Source of the DNA: Oscillospiraceae bacterium
Lineage (GTDB): Bacteria > Bacillota > Clostridia > Oscillospirales > Butyricicoccaceae
Direction of reading: 5' to 3'
NCBI GenBank assembly: GCA_015068445.1
Contig: SVKN01000001.1
Span: forward strand, 117,403-181,402
DNA length: 64,000 nucleotides
The notes under the pieces: generated by a model
Told to the model about the DNA's origin: nothing
Seen by the model: the letters and a program-made list of their open reading frames with translations, nothing else
Database searches by the model: none
Made by a program: the position numbers and the translations under genes
Part shown: positions 9,383 through 16,715 of the stretch, piece by piece
How positions within the stretch are numbered: position 1 is the first letter of the stretch
Layout: each line of letters opens with the position of its first letter

Positions 9383-9411
9383 CAGTTGAAGCTCCTTTTA
9401 TCTTGTGATTC

Positions 9412-10836
9412 TTAACCGAGATTCGGCTTGACCTCGGGCGGCAGCGCCGAGACGTACTTGCCGCCGGTGGCCTTGACCAGCTCTTCCTTGGCGCGCTTGA
9501 GCATCTCGGGATCGTCGATGGCCTTGGCGGCGGTCAGCGCCAGGACCTTGGCGGCCGTGACCGTGCCCTTCCAGGCGATGGAGGAGCAGGACTGACCGGC
9601 GATCTGCCAGGAGTGGCCGGGGGTGCCCAGGCACTCGGTGGCGGCGTTGAACTGGGCCGTGGGAGCGCAGTAGCTGGCGTCGCCCACGTCGGTGGAGCCG
9701 GGCGAATGTTCATCCAGCGGCACGTAGGGCAGCACGCCTGTGTGTAGCACGTCGTCGGGCTTGATCAGGTCGGGGTCCTGATGGCTGCGGATCAGGCCGT
9801 TGCGGACCTCGTCCAGATTGGCCTGGGTCAGGCTCTTGCGGAACTCGGCGGCCAGCTTGAAGTCCTCCTCGTCGAAGGGAGGTGCGCCGACCTCTTCAAA
9901 GGCCTCCTGCATGACCTTCTCCAACGTACGGTTGGGCAGATAGTCATACAGCGCTTCCTTCAGATCGACCTCGTAGGTGGTGCCGGTCATGCGCGCGGCG
10001 CCCCAGGCGATGTCCTTGACGCGCTCGAAGATCGCCATAGCCTGGCTCATCTTGGGGGCGCGGACGAAATAGTGGATCGTGGCGTGATCCTGCACGACGT
10101 TGGGGGCGATGCCGCCGACGTCGCGGTAGGCGTAGTGGACGCGGGCCTCGGGGATGATGTGCTCGCGCAGATAGTTGACACCGACGTTCATCAGCTCGCA
10201 GGCGTCCAGCGCCGAGCGGCCCAGATACGGCGTGGCGGCGGCGTGAGAGGTGACGCCGTGGAAATGGAACATGACGCTGATGTTGGCAAGGCTGGAGGAC
10301 GTGGAGACGCGGTTCATGGAGCCGGGATGCCAGGTCAGGCAGACGTCCAGATCGTCATACAGTCCCTCGCGGGCCATGTAGATCTTGCCGGAGCCGTATT
10401 CCTCGCCGGGGCAGCCGTAGAAACGCACCGTGCCCTGCATGTGGTTCTCCTCCAGATAATCGCGGAAGGCAAGCGCCGCGCCGGCAGCGCCGGCGCCCAG
10501 GCTGTTGTGGCCGCAGCCGTGGCCGTATTCGCCGACGATCAGGGGGTCCTTGACGGCGACGCCGGCCTTCTGGGACAGCGTGGGCAGCGCGTCGAACTCG
10601 CCCAGAAAGCCCACCACGGGCTTACCCTCGCCCCAGGAGGCGACGAAGCCCGTGGGCATGTCGGCCACGCCCATATCGACCTTGAAGCCGTGCTTTTTGA
10701 AGAACGCATCATAGAAGGCGGCGGTCTTCGTCTCCTTCATGCCGGGCTCAGCGTAGCCCCAGACGGTGTCGTTGACTTCGATGATGTCCTGCGTGTATTT
10801 GTCCACAAGACGGGAAACGATCTCTTTCTTGTTCAT
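9412..10836 (-). CDS. M20 amidohydrolase, AbgB-like (copy 2)
   Basis: This 474-residue paralogue of the next gene has the same M20 motifs (F-L-G-E-F-D-A-L-P, G-C-G-H-N-S-L-G, G-C-P-G-E-E-Y-G-S-G). The stretch from the second zinc motif through F-R-D-Y-L-E-E-N-H-M-Q-G-T-V-R-F is identical in both copies. The C-terminal third and the residues around the putative substrate pocket differ more, consistent with different N-acyl substrates. It is the first gene of the pair, with AAGAGGTG ahead of the ATG and a promoter at 10871-10899. No signal peptide is present, so it acts in the cytoplasm. Confidence 0.88.
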   Translation of the reverse strand: MNKKEIVSRLVDKYTQDIIEVNDTVWGYAEPGMKETKTAAFYDAFFKKHGFKVDMGVADMPTGFVASWGEGKPVVGFLGEFDALPTLSQKAGVAVKDPLIVGEYGHGCGHNSLGAGAAGAALAFRDYLEENHMQGTVRFYGCPGEEYGSGKIYMAREGLYDDLDVCLTWHPGSMNRVSTSSSLANISVMFHFHGVTSHAAATPYLGRSALDACELMNVGVNYLREHIIPEARVHYAYRDVGGIAPNVVQDHATIHYFVRAPKMSQAMAIFERVKDIAWGAARMTGTTYEVDLKEALYDYLPNRTLEKVMQEAFEEVGAPPFDEEDFKLAAEFRKSLTQANLDEVRNGLIRSHQDPDLIKPDDVLHTGVLPYVPLDEHSPGSTDVGDASYCAPTAQFNAATECLGTPGHSWQIAGQSCSSIAWKGTVTAAKVLALTAAKAIDDPEMLKRAKEELVKATGGKYVSALPPEVKPNLG

Positions 10837-10870
10837 GCCTGCACCTCTTTCTTATTTTTCGGTTGACTAT

Positions 10871-10899
10871 ATCGTACCACAAAACGCTCCATATAGCAA
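10871..10899 (-). promoter_or_regulatory. Putative promoter of the abgB-like pair
   Basis: On the minus strand TTGCTA (10894-10899) and TACGAT (10871-10876) are spaced by 17 bases, about 35 bases ahead of the start codon at 10836. The match to consensus is moderate. Confidence 0.5.
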
Positions 10900-10900
10900 C

Positions 10901-10930
10901 AAAAAGCCCCGGACGAGCCGGGGCTTTTTT
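10901..10930. terminator. Terminator hairpin, second copy
   Basis: A 12-bp stem (10901-10912 with 10918-10929) around the loop ACGAG, flanked by A and T runs, so it can work in either direction. The stem and loop are identical to those at 11131-11157. It sits immediately upstream of the abgB promoter. Confidence 0.8.
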
Positions 10931-11130
10931 AACCCGGCGAAAAACAGGTTTTTCGCCAGAGAGGGTCCCGCAGGCAGAAGGGCGTCTGCCTGCTCTGGCC
11001 GGTCTGCTGCAGCGCACTCGCTGACGCTCGCACGTTTGCAGATCGGAAGGTGTGTTTTCGGCGGCGCATGTCCGCCGAAAACACAGATTTATTACCGCTC
11101 GCTGCGCGAGCGGGATATCAAATGACAGAA
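10931..11130. repeat. Intergenic array of perfect hairpins
   Basis: This 200-base stretch between two identical terminators holds no supportable gene. It contains at least four further inverted repeats: 10936-10957 (10-bp stem), 10970-10993 (9-bp stem), 11051-11085 (perfect 14-bp stem, 7-base loop) and 11095-11113 (7-bp stem). Together with the flanking terminators, the gap between tsf and the abgB pair is almost continuous stem-loops. Its role is unknown; stacked terminators, a small RNA or a palindromic repeat insertion are all possible. Confidence 0.6.
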
Positions 11131-11157
11131 AAAAGCCCCGGACGAGCCGGGGCTTTT
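11128..11157 (-). terminator. Terminator of rpsB-tsf
   Basis: An 11-bp GC-rich stem (11131-11141 with 11147-11157), loop ACGAG, is followed on the minus strand by TTTTTTCTG. It lies 20 bases after the tsf stop codon. Confidence 0.88.
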
Positions 11158-11177
11158 CAAGCCGTTATTCGGTTGAC

Positions 11178-12098
11178 TTACTTCGTCATGCTGGCAACTT
11201 CTTCGGCGAAGTTGTCCACGCGCTTCTCCAAACCCTCGCCCTTCTCGAAGCGGACGAACTTGGCGATCTTGACGGTGCCGCCCTGCTCGGAAGCGACGCG
11301 GTCGGCGTACTTCTCGACAGAGACCTTGTTCTCCTTGACGAAGGCCTGATTGACCAGGCAGTTCTCCTCGAAGAACTTGTTGATGCGGCCGTTGACGATC
11401 TTCTCGGCGACGTTGGCGGGCTTGCCCTCGTTCATGGTCTGAGCCATGAGGATCTCGCGCTCCTTGTCCAGGACCTCAGCGGGGACCTCGTCCTTGTTGA
11501 GGTACTGAGGACGCATGGCGGCGATCTGCATGCAGACGTCCTTGCCCAGCTCCTCGATGGCGGCGTTGCCGCGCAGGTTGTCGGAGACTTCCAGACCGAC
11601 CAGAACGCCGATCTTACCGCCCATGTGGATATAGGAGACGTTCATGGTCGAAGCGTCATAACGGGCGAAGCGTCTCAGCTGGATGTTCTCACCGATGGTC
11701 AGGACCTTCTCCTGCAGCATCTGCTGGACAGTCAGGTCAGACTCGGGATACTTGCAGGCCAGCAGGGCCTCCATATCGGCGGGATCGTCGTTCATAACGA
11801 CAGTGCCCACGTCGGCGCAGAACTTCTGGAAATCGGCGTTCTTGGCAACGAAGTCGGTCTCGGAGTTGATCTCGACGACGACGCCGACGCCGCACTTCTC
11901 GCACACATGGGCATAGACAGCGCCCTCGGCAGCGATCCTGCCGGCCTTCTTGGCGGCGGCGGCAAGGCCCTTTTCGCGGAGGTACTCGATCGCCTTCTCA
12001 AAATCACCGTCGGACGACGTGAGGGCCTTCTTGCAGTCCATCATGCCGGCGCCGGTCTGCTCGCGCAGCTTCTTAACATCCTGTGCTGTAAAAGCCAT
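11178..12098 (-). CDS. tsf: Translation elongation factor Ts
   Basis: This 306-residue protein starts MAFTAQDVKKLREQTGAGMM and has the family motif T-G-A-G-M-M-D-C-K-K-A-L in its UBA-like N-terminal domain. A-E-G and S-E-T-D-F-V-A-K-N begin the core that binds EF-Tu. The tail resembles other Firmicutes EF-Ts, including a coiled-coil-like helical hairpin. EF-Ts catalyses GDP release from EF-Tu. It is 38 bases downstream of rpsB, the classical ribosomal protein S2 operon, with AATTCGAACTGGAGGAATTATC-type spacing to its start, and a strong terminator follows. Confidence 0.97.
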   Translation of the reverse strand: MAFTAQDVKKLREQTGAGMMDCKKALTSSDGDFEKAIEYLREKGLAAAAKKAGRIAAEGAVYAHVCEKCGVGVVVEINSETDFVAKNADFQKFCADVGTVVMNDDPADMEALLACKYPESDLTVQQMLQEKVLTIGENIQLRRFARYDASTMNVSYIHMGGKIGVLVGLEVSDNLRGNAAIEELGKDVCMQIAAMRPQYLNKDEVPAEVLDKEREILMAQTMNEGKPANVAEKIVNGRINKFFEENCLVNQAFVKENKVSVEKYADRVASEQGGTVKIAKFVRFEKGEGLEKRVDNFAEEVASMTK

Positions 12099-12136
12099 GA
12101 TAATTCCTCCAGTTCGAATTATATAGTAAAGGTTGA

Positions 12137-12949
12137 TTAACCGATGATCTCTTCGGCGGTCTTGGACTCTCTCTTCTGAGGAGCGCGGGGCGTGGTGTCC
12201 ACGGGAGCCTCGACGGTCTCAGCCTGCTGAGAAGCCTCGACGGTCTCGTCGCTGACTTCCAGCTGCTCGCCCTGACGGCCCTCGATGACGGCGTTGGCCA
12301 TGGACTGCGCGATCAGCTTGATGGCGCGGATGGCGTCGTCGTTGCCGGGGATGACGTAATCGGCTTCGTCGGGATCGCAGTTGGTATCGACGATGGCGAC
12401 GACGGGGATGCCCAGCTTATGAGCCTCGGCGATGGCGTTCTTCTCCTTGCGCAGGTCGACGACGAACAGCGCGGCGGGGAGCTTCTTCATTTCCTTGACG
12501 CCGCCCAGGTACTTCTCCAGCTTCTCGATCTCGAGCTTCAGCTTGATGACTTCCTTCTTGGGCAGCAGATCGAAGGTGCCGTCCTCGCTCATGCGGTTGA
12601 GCTGGTTCAGACGGTCGATCCTCTGGCGCATGGTCTTGAAGTTGGTCAGCATGCCGCCCAGCCAGCGGGCGTTGACATAGTACATACCGACGCGCTCAGC
12701 CTCTTCCTTGACGGCCTCCTGGGCCTGCTTCTTGGTGCCGACGAACAGGATCGTGCCGCCCTCGGCCGCGGTGTCACGGACGAAGAAATAGGCCTCTTCC
12801 AGCTTCTTGACGGTCTTCTGGAGGTCGATGATATAGATACCATTTCTCTCCATGAAGATGTACTCCTGCATCTTGGGGTTCCATCTCCGGGTCTGGTGAC
12901 CGAAATGCACACCGGCCTCCAGCAGCTGCTTCATAGAAACTACCGACAT
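12137..12949 (-). CDS. rpsB: 30S ribosomal protein S2
   Basis: The ATG at 12949 ([20 protein letters not shown]) is preceded by AAAGGAGGACATTACA, so I use this start rather than the longer open frame. The protein is 270 residues and has the S2 landmarks [14 protein letters not shown] and [11 protein letters not shown]. Residues beyond about 225 form an acidic, low-complexity tail rich in Glu, Val and Pro that exceeds the minimal S2 core; such tails vary between species. It heads the rpsB-tsf operon. Confidence 0.97.
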   Translation of the reverse strand: MSVVSMKQLLEAGVHFGHQTRRWNPKMQEYIFMERNGIYIIDLQKTVKKLEEAYFFVRDTAAEGGTILFVGTKKQAQEAVKEEAERVGMYYVNARWLGGMLTNFKTMRQRIDRLNQLNRMSEDGTFDLLPKKEVIKLKLEIEKLEKYLGGVKEMKKLPAALFVVDLRKEKNAIAEAHKLGIPVVAIVDTNCDPDEADYVIPGNDDAIRAIKLIAQSMANAVIEGRQGEQLEVSDETVEASQQAETVEAPVDTTPRAPQKRESKTAEEIIG

Positions 12950-13075
12950 TGTAATGTCCTCCTTTGGTTTTTCCTCCACTGCGATCATCCGAGCGGGCGG
13001 CCGCTGTGCGACACCTGTCCGCAGGTTCCGCAGTGTGTGTGATAGGGGCTTTGCCCCCAAAACATTAGCTCAAAT

Positions 13076-13104
13076 ATATTACCACGATATTGTGCAGAAT
13101 GCAA
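13076..13104 (-). promoter_or_regulatory. Weak candidate promoter for rpsB-tsf
   Basis: On the minus strand TTGCAT (13099-13104) and TAATAT (13076-13081) lie 17 bases apart in an AT-rich block about 125 bases upstream of rpsB. A short GGGG-CTTTG-CCCC hairpin follows in the leader. The match is modest. Confidence 0.4.
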
Positions 13105-13112
13105 TAGATTTT

Positions 13113-14066
13113 TTACCAAATTTCATGCAAAAAATCGGGGTTTTCCAGTTTTCTGCGCATGCGGCGCAGGGCCACGGCCGCCTCCTCGGGCGTCACGCGG
13201 TCGAAGCGGATCATGTCGCCGGGGCGCTTCTGGGCCATGAGGGGCAAATCGGCCGTGATGACGGCGCCCAGCTTGGCATAACCGCCGGTGGTCTGGCGGT
13301 CGGCCATCATGACGATGGGCATGCCGGAGGGCACCTGGATGGAGCCCATGGCCACGCCGTCGGAGATGATGTTGGCGTCGAGTCCCTCACGGAACGAGAC
13401 GGCGGGACCCTTGAGGCGGCAGCCCATGCGGTCGCTCTCGGCGGTGACGGTGTATTCGCCGTAGAAGAAGGCGTCCAGCCCCTCCCTGCTCAGCACGTCG
13501 TTCTGCGGACCCAGCACCACGCGGATGGGGCGGTCCTGCAGCGGCGCGTCAAGGAGCCACGGGTCGGCCCTGCGGCTCGCCATGTCCTGCAGCCAGACAG
13601 CAGGCGCGCGCAGTGGCAGATCGTCGCCGCTCTGGAGCTTGCGGCCCTCGTAGCCGCCGAAGCCGCCGCGGACGTAGGTGGAGCGGCTGCCCAGCACCTC
13701 CGGCAGGTCGAAGCCGCCGGAGACCGCCAGATACCCGCGCACGCCGCGCGCGGCGGCGCCGATCTCCAGCTCGTCGCCATTTTTGACGGCGATGGCCTGT
13801 CCGCGCCCGACGCTGACGCCGTTCAGCGTCAGCGGAAAATCGCCGCCCGCGAAAGCGACGACGCACGGCTCCTCGAAGCGCAGTCTGGGTCCCAGCATCG
13901 TCACCTCCAGCGCCGCCTCCTCCGGGGCGTTGTCCACAAGACGGTTGGCCAGACGCAGGGAGTAATTGTCCATGGCGCCGCAGACCGGCACGCCGAAGCG
14001 CTGCCAGCCCACGCGGCCGCCGTCCTGCACAGTGGTCAGCAGGCCGGGCGACAGTACGTTAATCAT
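13113..14066 (-). CDS. pxpC: 5-oxoprolinase subunit C (biotin-dependent carboxyltransferase family)
   Basis: The ATG at 14066 gives MINVLSPGLLTTVQDGGRVGW, the characteristic start of the PxpC/KipA/AHS2 family, and a 317-residue protein. Landmarks are V-P-V-C-G-A-M-D-N-Y-S-L-R-L-A-N-R-L-V and T-T-G-G-Y-A-K-L-G-A-V-I near residue 260. PxpC forms a complex with PxpB and PxpA that cleaves 5-oxoproline to glutamate with ATP. The start overlaps the pxpB stop by eight bases, so translation is coupled. A longer in-frame start ten codons upstream is possible but less likely. Confidence 0.92.
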   Translation of the reverse strand: MINVLSPGLLTTVQDGGRVGWQRFGVPVCGAMDNYSLRLANRLVDNAPEEAALEVTMLGPRLRFEEPCVVAFAGGDFPLTLNGVSVGRGQAIAVKNGDELEIGAAARGVRGYLAVSGGFDLPEVLGSRSTYVRGGFGGYEGRKLQSGDDLPLRAPAVWLQDMASRRADPWLLDAPLQDRPIRVVLGPQNDVLSREGLDAFFYGEYTVTAESDRMGCRLKGPAVSFREGLDANIISDGVAMGSIQVPSGMPIVMMADRQTTGGYAKLGAVITADLPLMAQKRPGDMIRFDRVTPEEAAVALRRMRRKLENPDFLHEIW

Positions 14067-14742
14067 TCTGATCCAACCTTTCGTATTCCTCCGCACTGAT
14101 GGGGACGAACTTCACCCGCGCCCCGGCCTGCAGCAGGAAGGGCTGCTCCCGGCCGAGGTCGAACAGCTTGAGCGGCGTGCGGCCGATGAGCTGCCAGCCG
14201 CCCGGGGAGGCGATGGGATAAACGCCGGTCTGGCTGCCGGCGATGCCGACGCTGCCCGCGGGGATGGCCGTGCGGGGCGTTTTGAGACGGGGCGTCGAGA
14301 GGCTCTCGTCCATGCCGCCCATATAGGGGAACCCGGGCGTGAAGCCCAGCATATAGATCAGGTAGTCGCCGCCGCTGTGGCGGGCGACGATCTCCTGCTC
14401 GGAAAGGCCCGTATGGGCCATGACGGAGGCCATGTCGGGGCCGTGCGCGCCGCCGTAGCAGACGGGGATCTCGATGAGCGGCGCGTCCTGAGCGCCGTTC
14501 TCCCCTGTTCCCTCCGGGATCGCGTCCAGAGCGGCGCGGAGCTCGCCCATGGTGATGACCATGGGGTCAAAATGGACCGTGACGGCGCAGTAGGCCGGGA
14601 CGATCTCCACGACGCCGGGCGGCTGCAGGCGCTCCAGCGCCTGACAGAAGGCGAATATCTCCGCGTTGACGGAGGGGTCGATGACCTGCCGGAACTCGAC
14701 GGTGACGGCGCTGTCGCCGCAGGGTCTTATGTCGCGGCTCAT
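14059..14742 (-). CDS. pxpB: 5-oxoprolinase subunit B
   Basis: This encodes 227 residues from an ATG at 14742 overlapping the pxpA stop (ATGA). The much longer open frame on this strand is an out-of-frame extension across pxpA. Typical motifs of the PxpB/KipI/allophanate hydrolase subunit 1 family are present: G-D-S-A-V-T-V-E-F at the N-terminus, I-P-V-C-Y-G-G, L-G-F-T-P-G-F-P-Y-M-G-G and S-V-G-I-A-G-S-Q-T-G-V-Y-P. It works with PxpC in ATP-dependent 5-oxoproline ring opening. Gene order A-B-C fits the conserved pxp operon, here without a dedicated transporter. Confidence 0.92.
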   Translation of the reverse strand: MSRDIRPCGDSAVTVEFRQVIDPSVNAEIFAFCQALERLQPPGVVEIVPAYCAVTVHFDPMVITMGELRAALDAIPEGTGENGAQDAPLIEIPVCYGGAHGPDMASVMAHTGLSEQEIVARHSGGDYLIYMLGFTPGFPYMGGMDESLSTPRLKTPRTAIPAGSVGIAGSQTGVYPIASPGGWQLIGRTPLKLFDLGREQPFLLQAGARVKFVPISAEEYERLDQND

Positions 14743-15509
14743 CCGGCGATCACCCGGCGCATGTCGGCCACCGTGACGCCCTGCTTCTCCAGCTCGGCGC
14801 GGATGGTTTTGACGAAGGAAACGGCGGAGGCGTTGTCGCCGTGGACGCAGACGGAGCCGCAGTTGAGCTTGAGCGTCTTGCCCGTGTACGTCTCCACAAC
14901 GCCCTCCTTGACCATGCGGACCACGCGGCCCACGGCGACGTCGGTGTCGTGGATCACGGAGCCCTCGAGGCTGCGGGAGACGAGGCTGCCGTCGTCGTTG
15001 TAGGCGCGGTCGGCGAAAAACTCCTGGACATAGCCGATGTTCAGCTCGTCTGCCGCCTCCTCCATTTTGCTGTTGGGCAGGCCCAAAAGCAGGATCTGAC
15101 TGTCGAACTCCCTGATGGCGCGGGCCAGCGCGCGGGCCATGGCGATGTCGCGGCCCGCCATGTTGTACAGCGCGCCGTGGGCCTTGAGATGCTGCAGCTC
15201 CGTGCCTGCGGAGCGGGCGAAGGCGTACAGCGCGCCCAGCTGGTATTTGACGTAGGCGACAGCCTCGTCCGTCGTCAGCTTCATATCCCGGCGGCCGAAG
15301 CCCATGAGATCGGGAAAGCTGGGGTGCGCGCCCACGGCGACGCCGTGCTGCACGGCCATGCGGACGGTCTTCTCCATGACGACGGGATCGCCGCCGTGGT
15401 AGCCGCAGGCCACGTTGACCGAGGTGACGAAGGGGATGACCTCCTCGTCCATACCCACCTTGAACGAGCCGTAGCTCTCGCCGAGATCGCAGTTGAGATC
15501 GATAAACAT
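14739..15509 (-). CDS. pxpA: 5-oxoprolinase subunit A (LamB/YcsF family)
   Basis: This 256-residue protein begins M-F-I-D-L-N-C-D-L-G-E-S-Y-G, then V-N-V-A-C-G-Y-H-G-G-D and G-A-H-P-S-F-P-D-L-M-G-F-G-R-R, all diagnostic of PxpA/YcsF. H-G-A-L-Y-N also matches. The family has the polysaccharide-deacetylase-like fold and supplies the hydrolytic part of the 5-oxoprolinase. 5-oxoproline arises by spontaneous cyclisation of glutamine and glutamate, so the operon salvages glutamate. A GAGGAGG site precedes the ATG, and it is the first gene of pxpABC. Confidence 0.95.
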   Translation of the reverse strand: MFIDLNCDLGESYGSFKVGMDEEVIPFVTSVNVACGYHGGDPVVMEKTVRMAVQHGVAVGAHPSFPDLMGFGRRDMKLTTDEAVAYVKYQLGALYAFARSAGTELQHLKAHGALYNMAGRDIAMARALARAIREFDSQILLLGLPNSKMEEAADELNIGYVQEFFADRAYNDDGSLVSRSLEGSVIHDTDVAVGRVVRMVKEGVVETYTGKTLKLNCGSVCVHGDNASAVSFVKTIRAELEKQGVTVADMRRVIAG

Positions 15510-15544
15510 GAACAGACCTCCTCACAGGTTCAGAATCTACCTTT

Positions 15545-15573
15545 ATTTTACCACGTTCCCGGCGGGATGGAAA
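15545..15573 (-). promoter_or_regulatory. Putative promoter of pxpABC
   Basis: Minus-strand TTTCCA (15568-15573) and TAAAAT (15545-15550) are 17 bases apart, and the start codon of pxpA follows about 35 bases later. Confidence 0.5.
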
Positions 15574-15577
15574 GAGG

Positions 15578-15877
15578 TTACGGTTCTTCCGCCAACCGTT
15601 TTTCCCGTGCGGTGCGGCCGCGGCGCAGGGTGCTTCTGGCGGTGCTGACGAGGATCAGGTCCTCGCCGACGGTCTCGATGGCGTTCCAGGGGACGATGTA
15701 GTCCTCTTCCCTGCCCAGCAGGCCGAAGAGCCTGAGCCTGCCGGGAATGACGAGGGACTGGACGCGACCCGTGCCAATATCGATCTCCACGTCGCTGACG
15801 TAGCCCAGACGCGCGCCGTCCTCGAGGCTGATGACCTCCTTGTACCCCATATCGTAGATGCGGTAGATGTTGTTCAT
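15578..15877 (-). CDS. YlmC/YmxH family PRC-barrel sporulation protein
   Basis: The ATG at 15877 (MNNIYRIYDMGYKEVISLED) is used because GAGGGGG sits 9 bases upstream. The protein has 99 residues. The pattern K-E-V-I-S-L-E-D-G-A-R-L-G-Y-V-S-D-V-E-I-D followed by L-V-I-P-G-R-L-R-L-F-G-L-L-G-R-E-E-D-Y-I-V-P-W matches the small PRC-barrel proteins YlmC/YmxH of spore formers. Their function is not firmly known. The Arg-rich C-terminal tail of about 20 residues is longer than usual. Its ribosome binding site lies inside the terminator hairpin of the upstream thiT gene. Confidence 0.85.
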   Translation of the reverse strand: MNNIYRIYDMGYKEVISLEDGARLGYVSDVEIDIGTGRVQSLVIPGRLRLFGLLGREEDYIVPWNAIETVGEDLILVSTARSTLRRGRTAREKRLAEEP

Positions 15878-15879
15878 AG

Positions 15880-15913
15880 AAAAACCCCCTCGCTGCATGA
15901 TACAGCGAGGGGG
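15880..15913 (-). terminator. thiT terminator that contains the ylmC ribosome binding site
   Basis: A perfect 11-bp stem (15885-15895 with 15903-15913) is followed on the minus strand by TTTTT, and two bases later by the ylmC ATG. The 3' arm GCGAGGGGG doubles as the Shine-Dalgarno sequence of ylmC. Confidence 0.8.
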
Positions 15914-15930
15914 CCGGTTTTATGCGTTCG

Positions 15931-16491
15931 TTACTTGAGGTCTGTGCCGGCGATATACTTGCTGAGGCTCTTGCCCAGGAACACGCAGATGATCACGGCG
16001 ATCACGGTGCTGGGGAGCATGTACATGCCGTTGTACAGCAGCGAATAGAAGGAGGCGGAGTGCATGCTCAGGCCCATGTAGCTCTCGGGCATGTACTCGG
16101 CGTAGATCGTCACGCCGCTGATATAGTGGATGACGAAGCGGCCGAAGCAGCCGATGATCGCGCCGAGCCACAGCATGGAGGGCTTGTTCTTGATCACGCC
16201 GGCCAGACCGACCATCATATAGGCCAGGGAGTAGTCCAGCAGCATGGACTCCCAGTTGACGGCAACGCCGCCGCTGAGGAAGAACTTCAGCGTGCCGAAC
16301 ACCAGGCCGGCCATCAGGCCGGGGCCGACGCCCCAGCGGCAGGCGTAGAGGATGATGGGGACCATGACGAAGCCGATGGTGCCGCCGTACTGCAGACCGG
16401 TGGGGATCTTGATATAGCTGAGGACCATGGCGATGGCCACGACCAGCGCGCCCTCGGTGAGCATGCGGATCTGGTTTTTCTGTGAAGTCAT
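15931..16491 (-). CDS. thiT: ECF thiamine transporter S component ThiT
   Basis: This 186-residue hydrophobic protein has about six predicted membrane segments. It matches ThiT in motifs such as A-M-V-L-S-Y-I-K-I-P-T-G-L-Q-Y-G-G-T-I near residue 25, G-P-G-L-M-A-G-L-V-F-G and a central N-W-E-S-M-L-L-D-Y-S-L-A-Y. ThiT binds thiamine and recruits the shared energy-coupling module (EcfA, EcfA', EcfT), which is not encoded here. Control by a TPP riboswitch directly upstream strongly supports the assignment. AAAGGAAG precedes the ATG. Confidence 0.93.
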   Translation of the reverse strand: MTSQKNQIRMLTEGALVVAIAMVLSYIKIPTGLQYGGTIGFVMVPIILYACRWGVGPGLMAGLVFGTLKFFLSGGVAVNWESMLLDYSLAYMMVGLAGVIKNKPSMLWLGAIIGCFGRFVIHYISGVTIYAEYMPESYMGLSMHSASFYSLLYNGMYMLPSTVIAVIICVFLGKSLSKYIAGTDLK

Positions 16492-16529
16492 TTTACTTTA
16501 CTTCCTTTCTGTAATCAGGGGCGGCGGCA

Positions 16530-16562
16530 AAAGAAAAAGCCGCGGAACAATGCCGCGGCTTC
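16530..16562 (-). terminator. Terminator of the TPP riboswitch expression platform
   Basis: An 8-bp stem GCCGCGG-type hairpin (16538-16545 with 16553-16560) is followed on the minus strand by TTTTTCTTTT. It lies between the aptamer and thiT, the usual arrangement for switching off transcription when TPP is bound. Confidence 0.85.
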
Positions 16563-16579
16563 AAAAGACGTCAAACTGT

Positions 16580-16670
16580 CTGCGCTTCCTACGCCGGCAT
16601 TATCCGGATCAGGTCAAAGGGTTGCGGGAGGGTCTCCCGCTCTCAGCCGGCCGTGCCAGCACCCCTGTAT
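16580..16670 (-). ncRNA. TPP riboswitch (THI element)
   Basis: Read on the minus strand the segment holds the conserved THI core: GGGGTGC at the 5' side, GGCTGAGA, then ACCCTTTGACCTGATC, and GGATAATGCCGGCGTAGGAA at the 3' side. These form the pyrimidine-sensing and pyrophosphate-sensing helices of the aptamer. It precedes thiT and is followed by an intrinsic terminator, so TPP should reduce thiT transcription. Confidence 0.95.
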
Positions 16671-16715
16671 GAAGTTCAAGATGAATATACTACCCGCGCG
16701 GGCGTTTGTCAAGAC

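Noticed and set aside
10931..11130. A tRNA or CRISPR array in the hairpin-rich gap
   Set aside because: No cloverleaf with a T-loop GTTCRANNC signature and no regularly spaced direct repeats; the elements are single palindromes of differing sequence.
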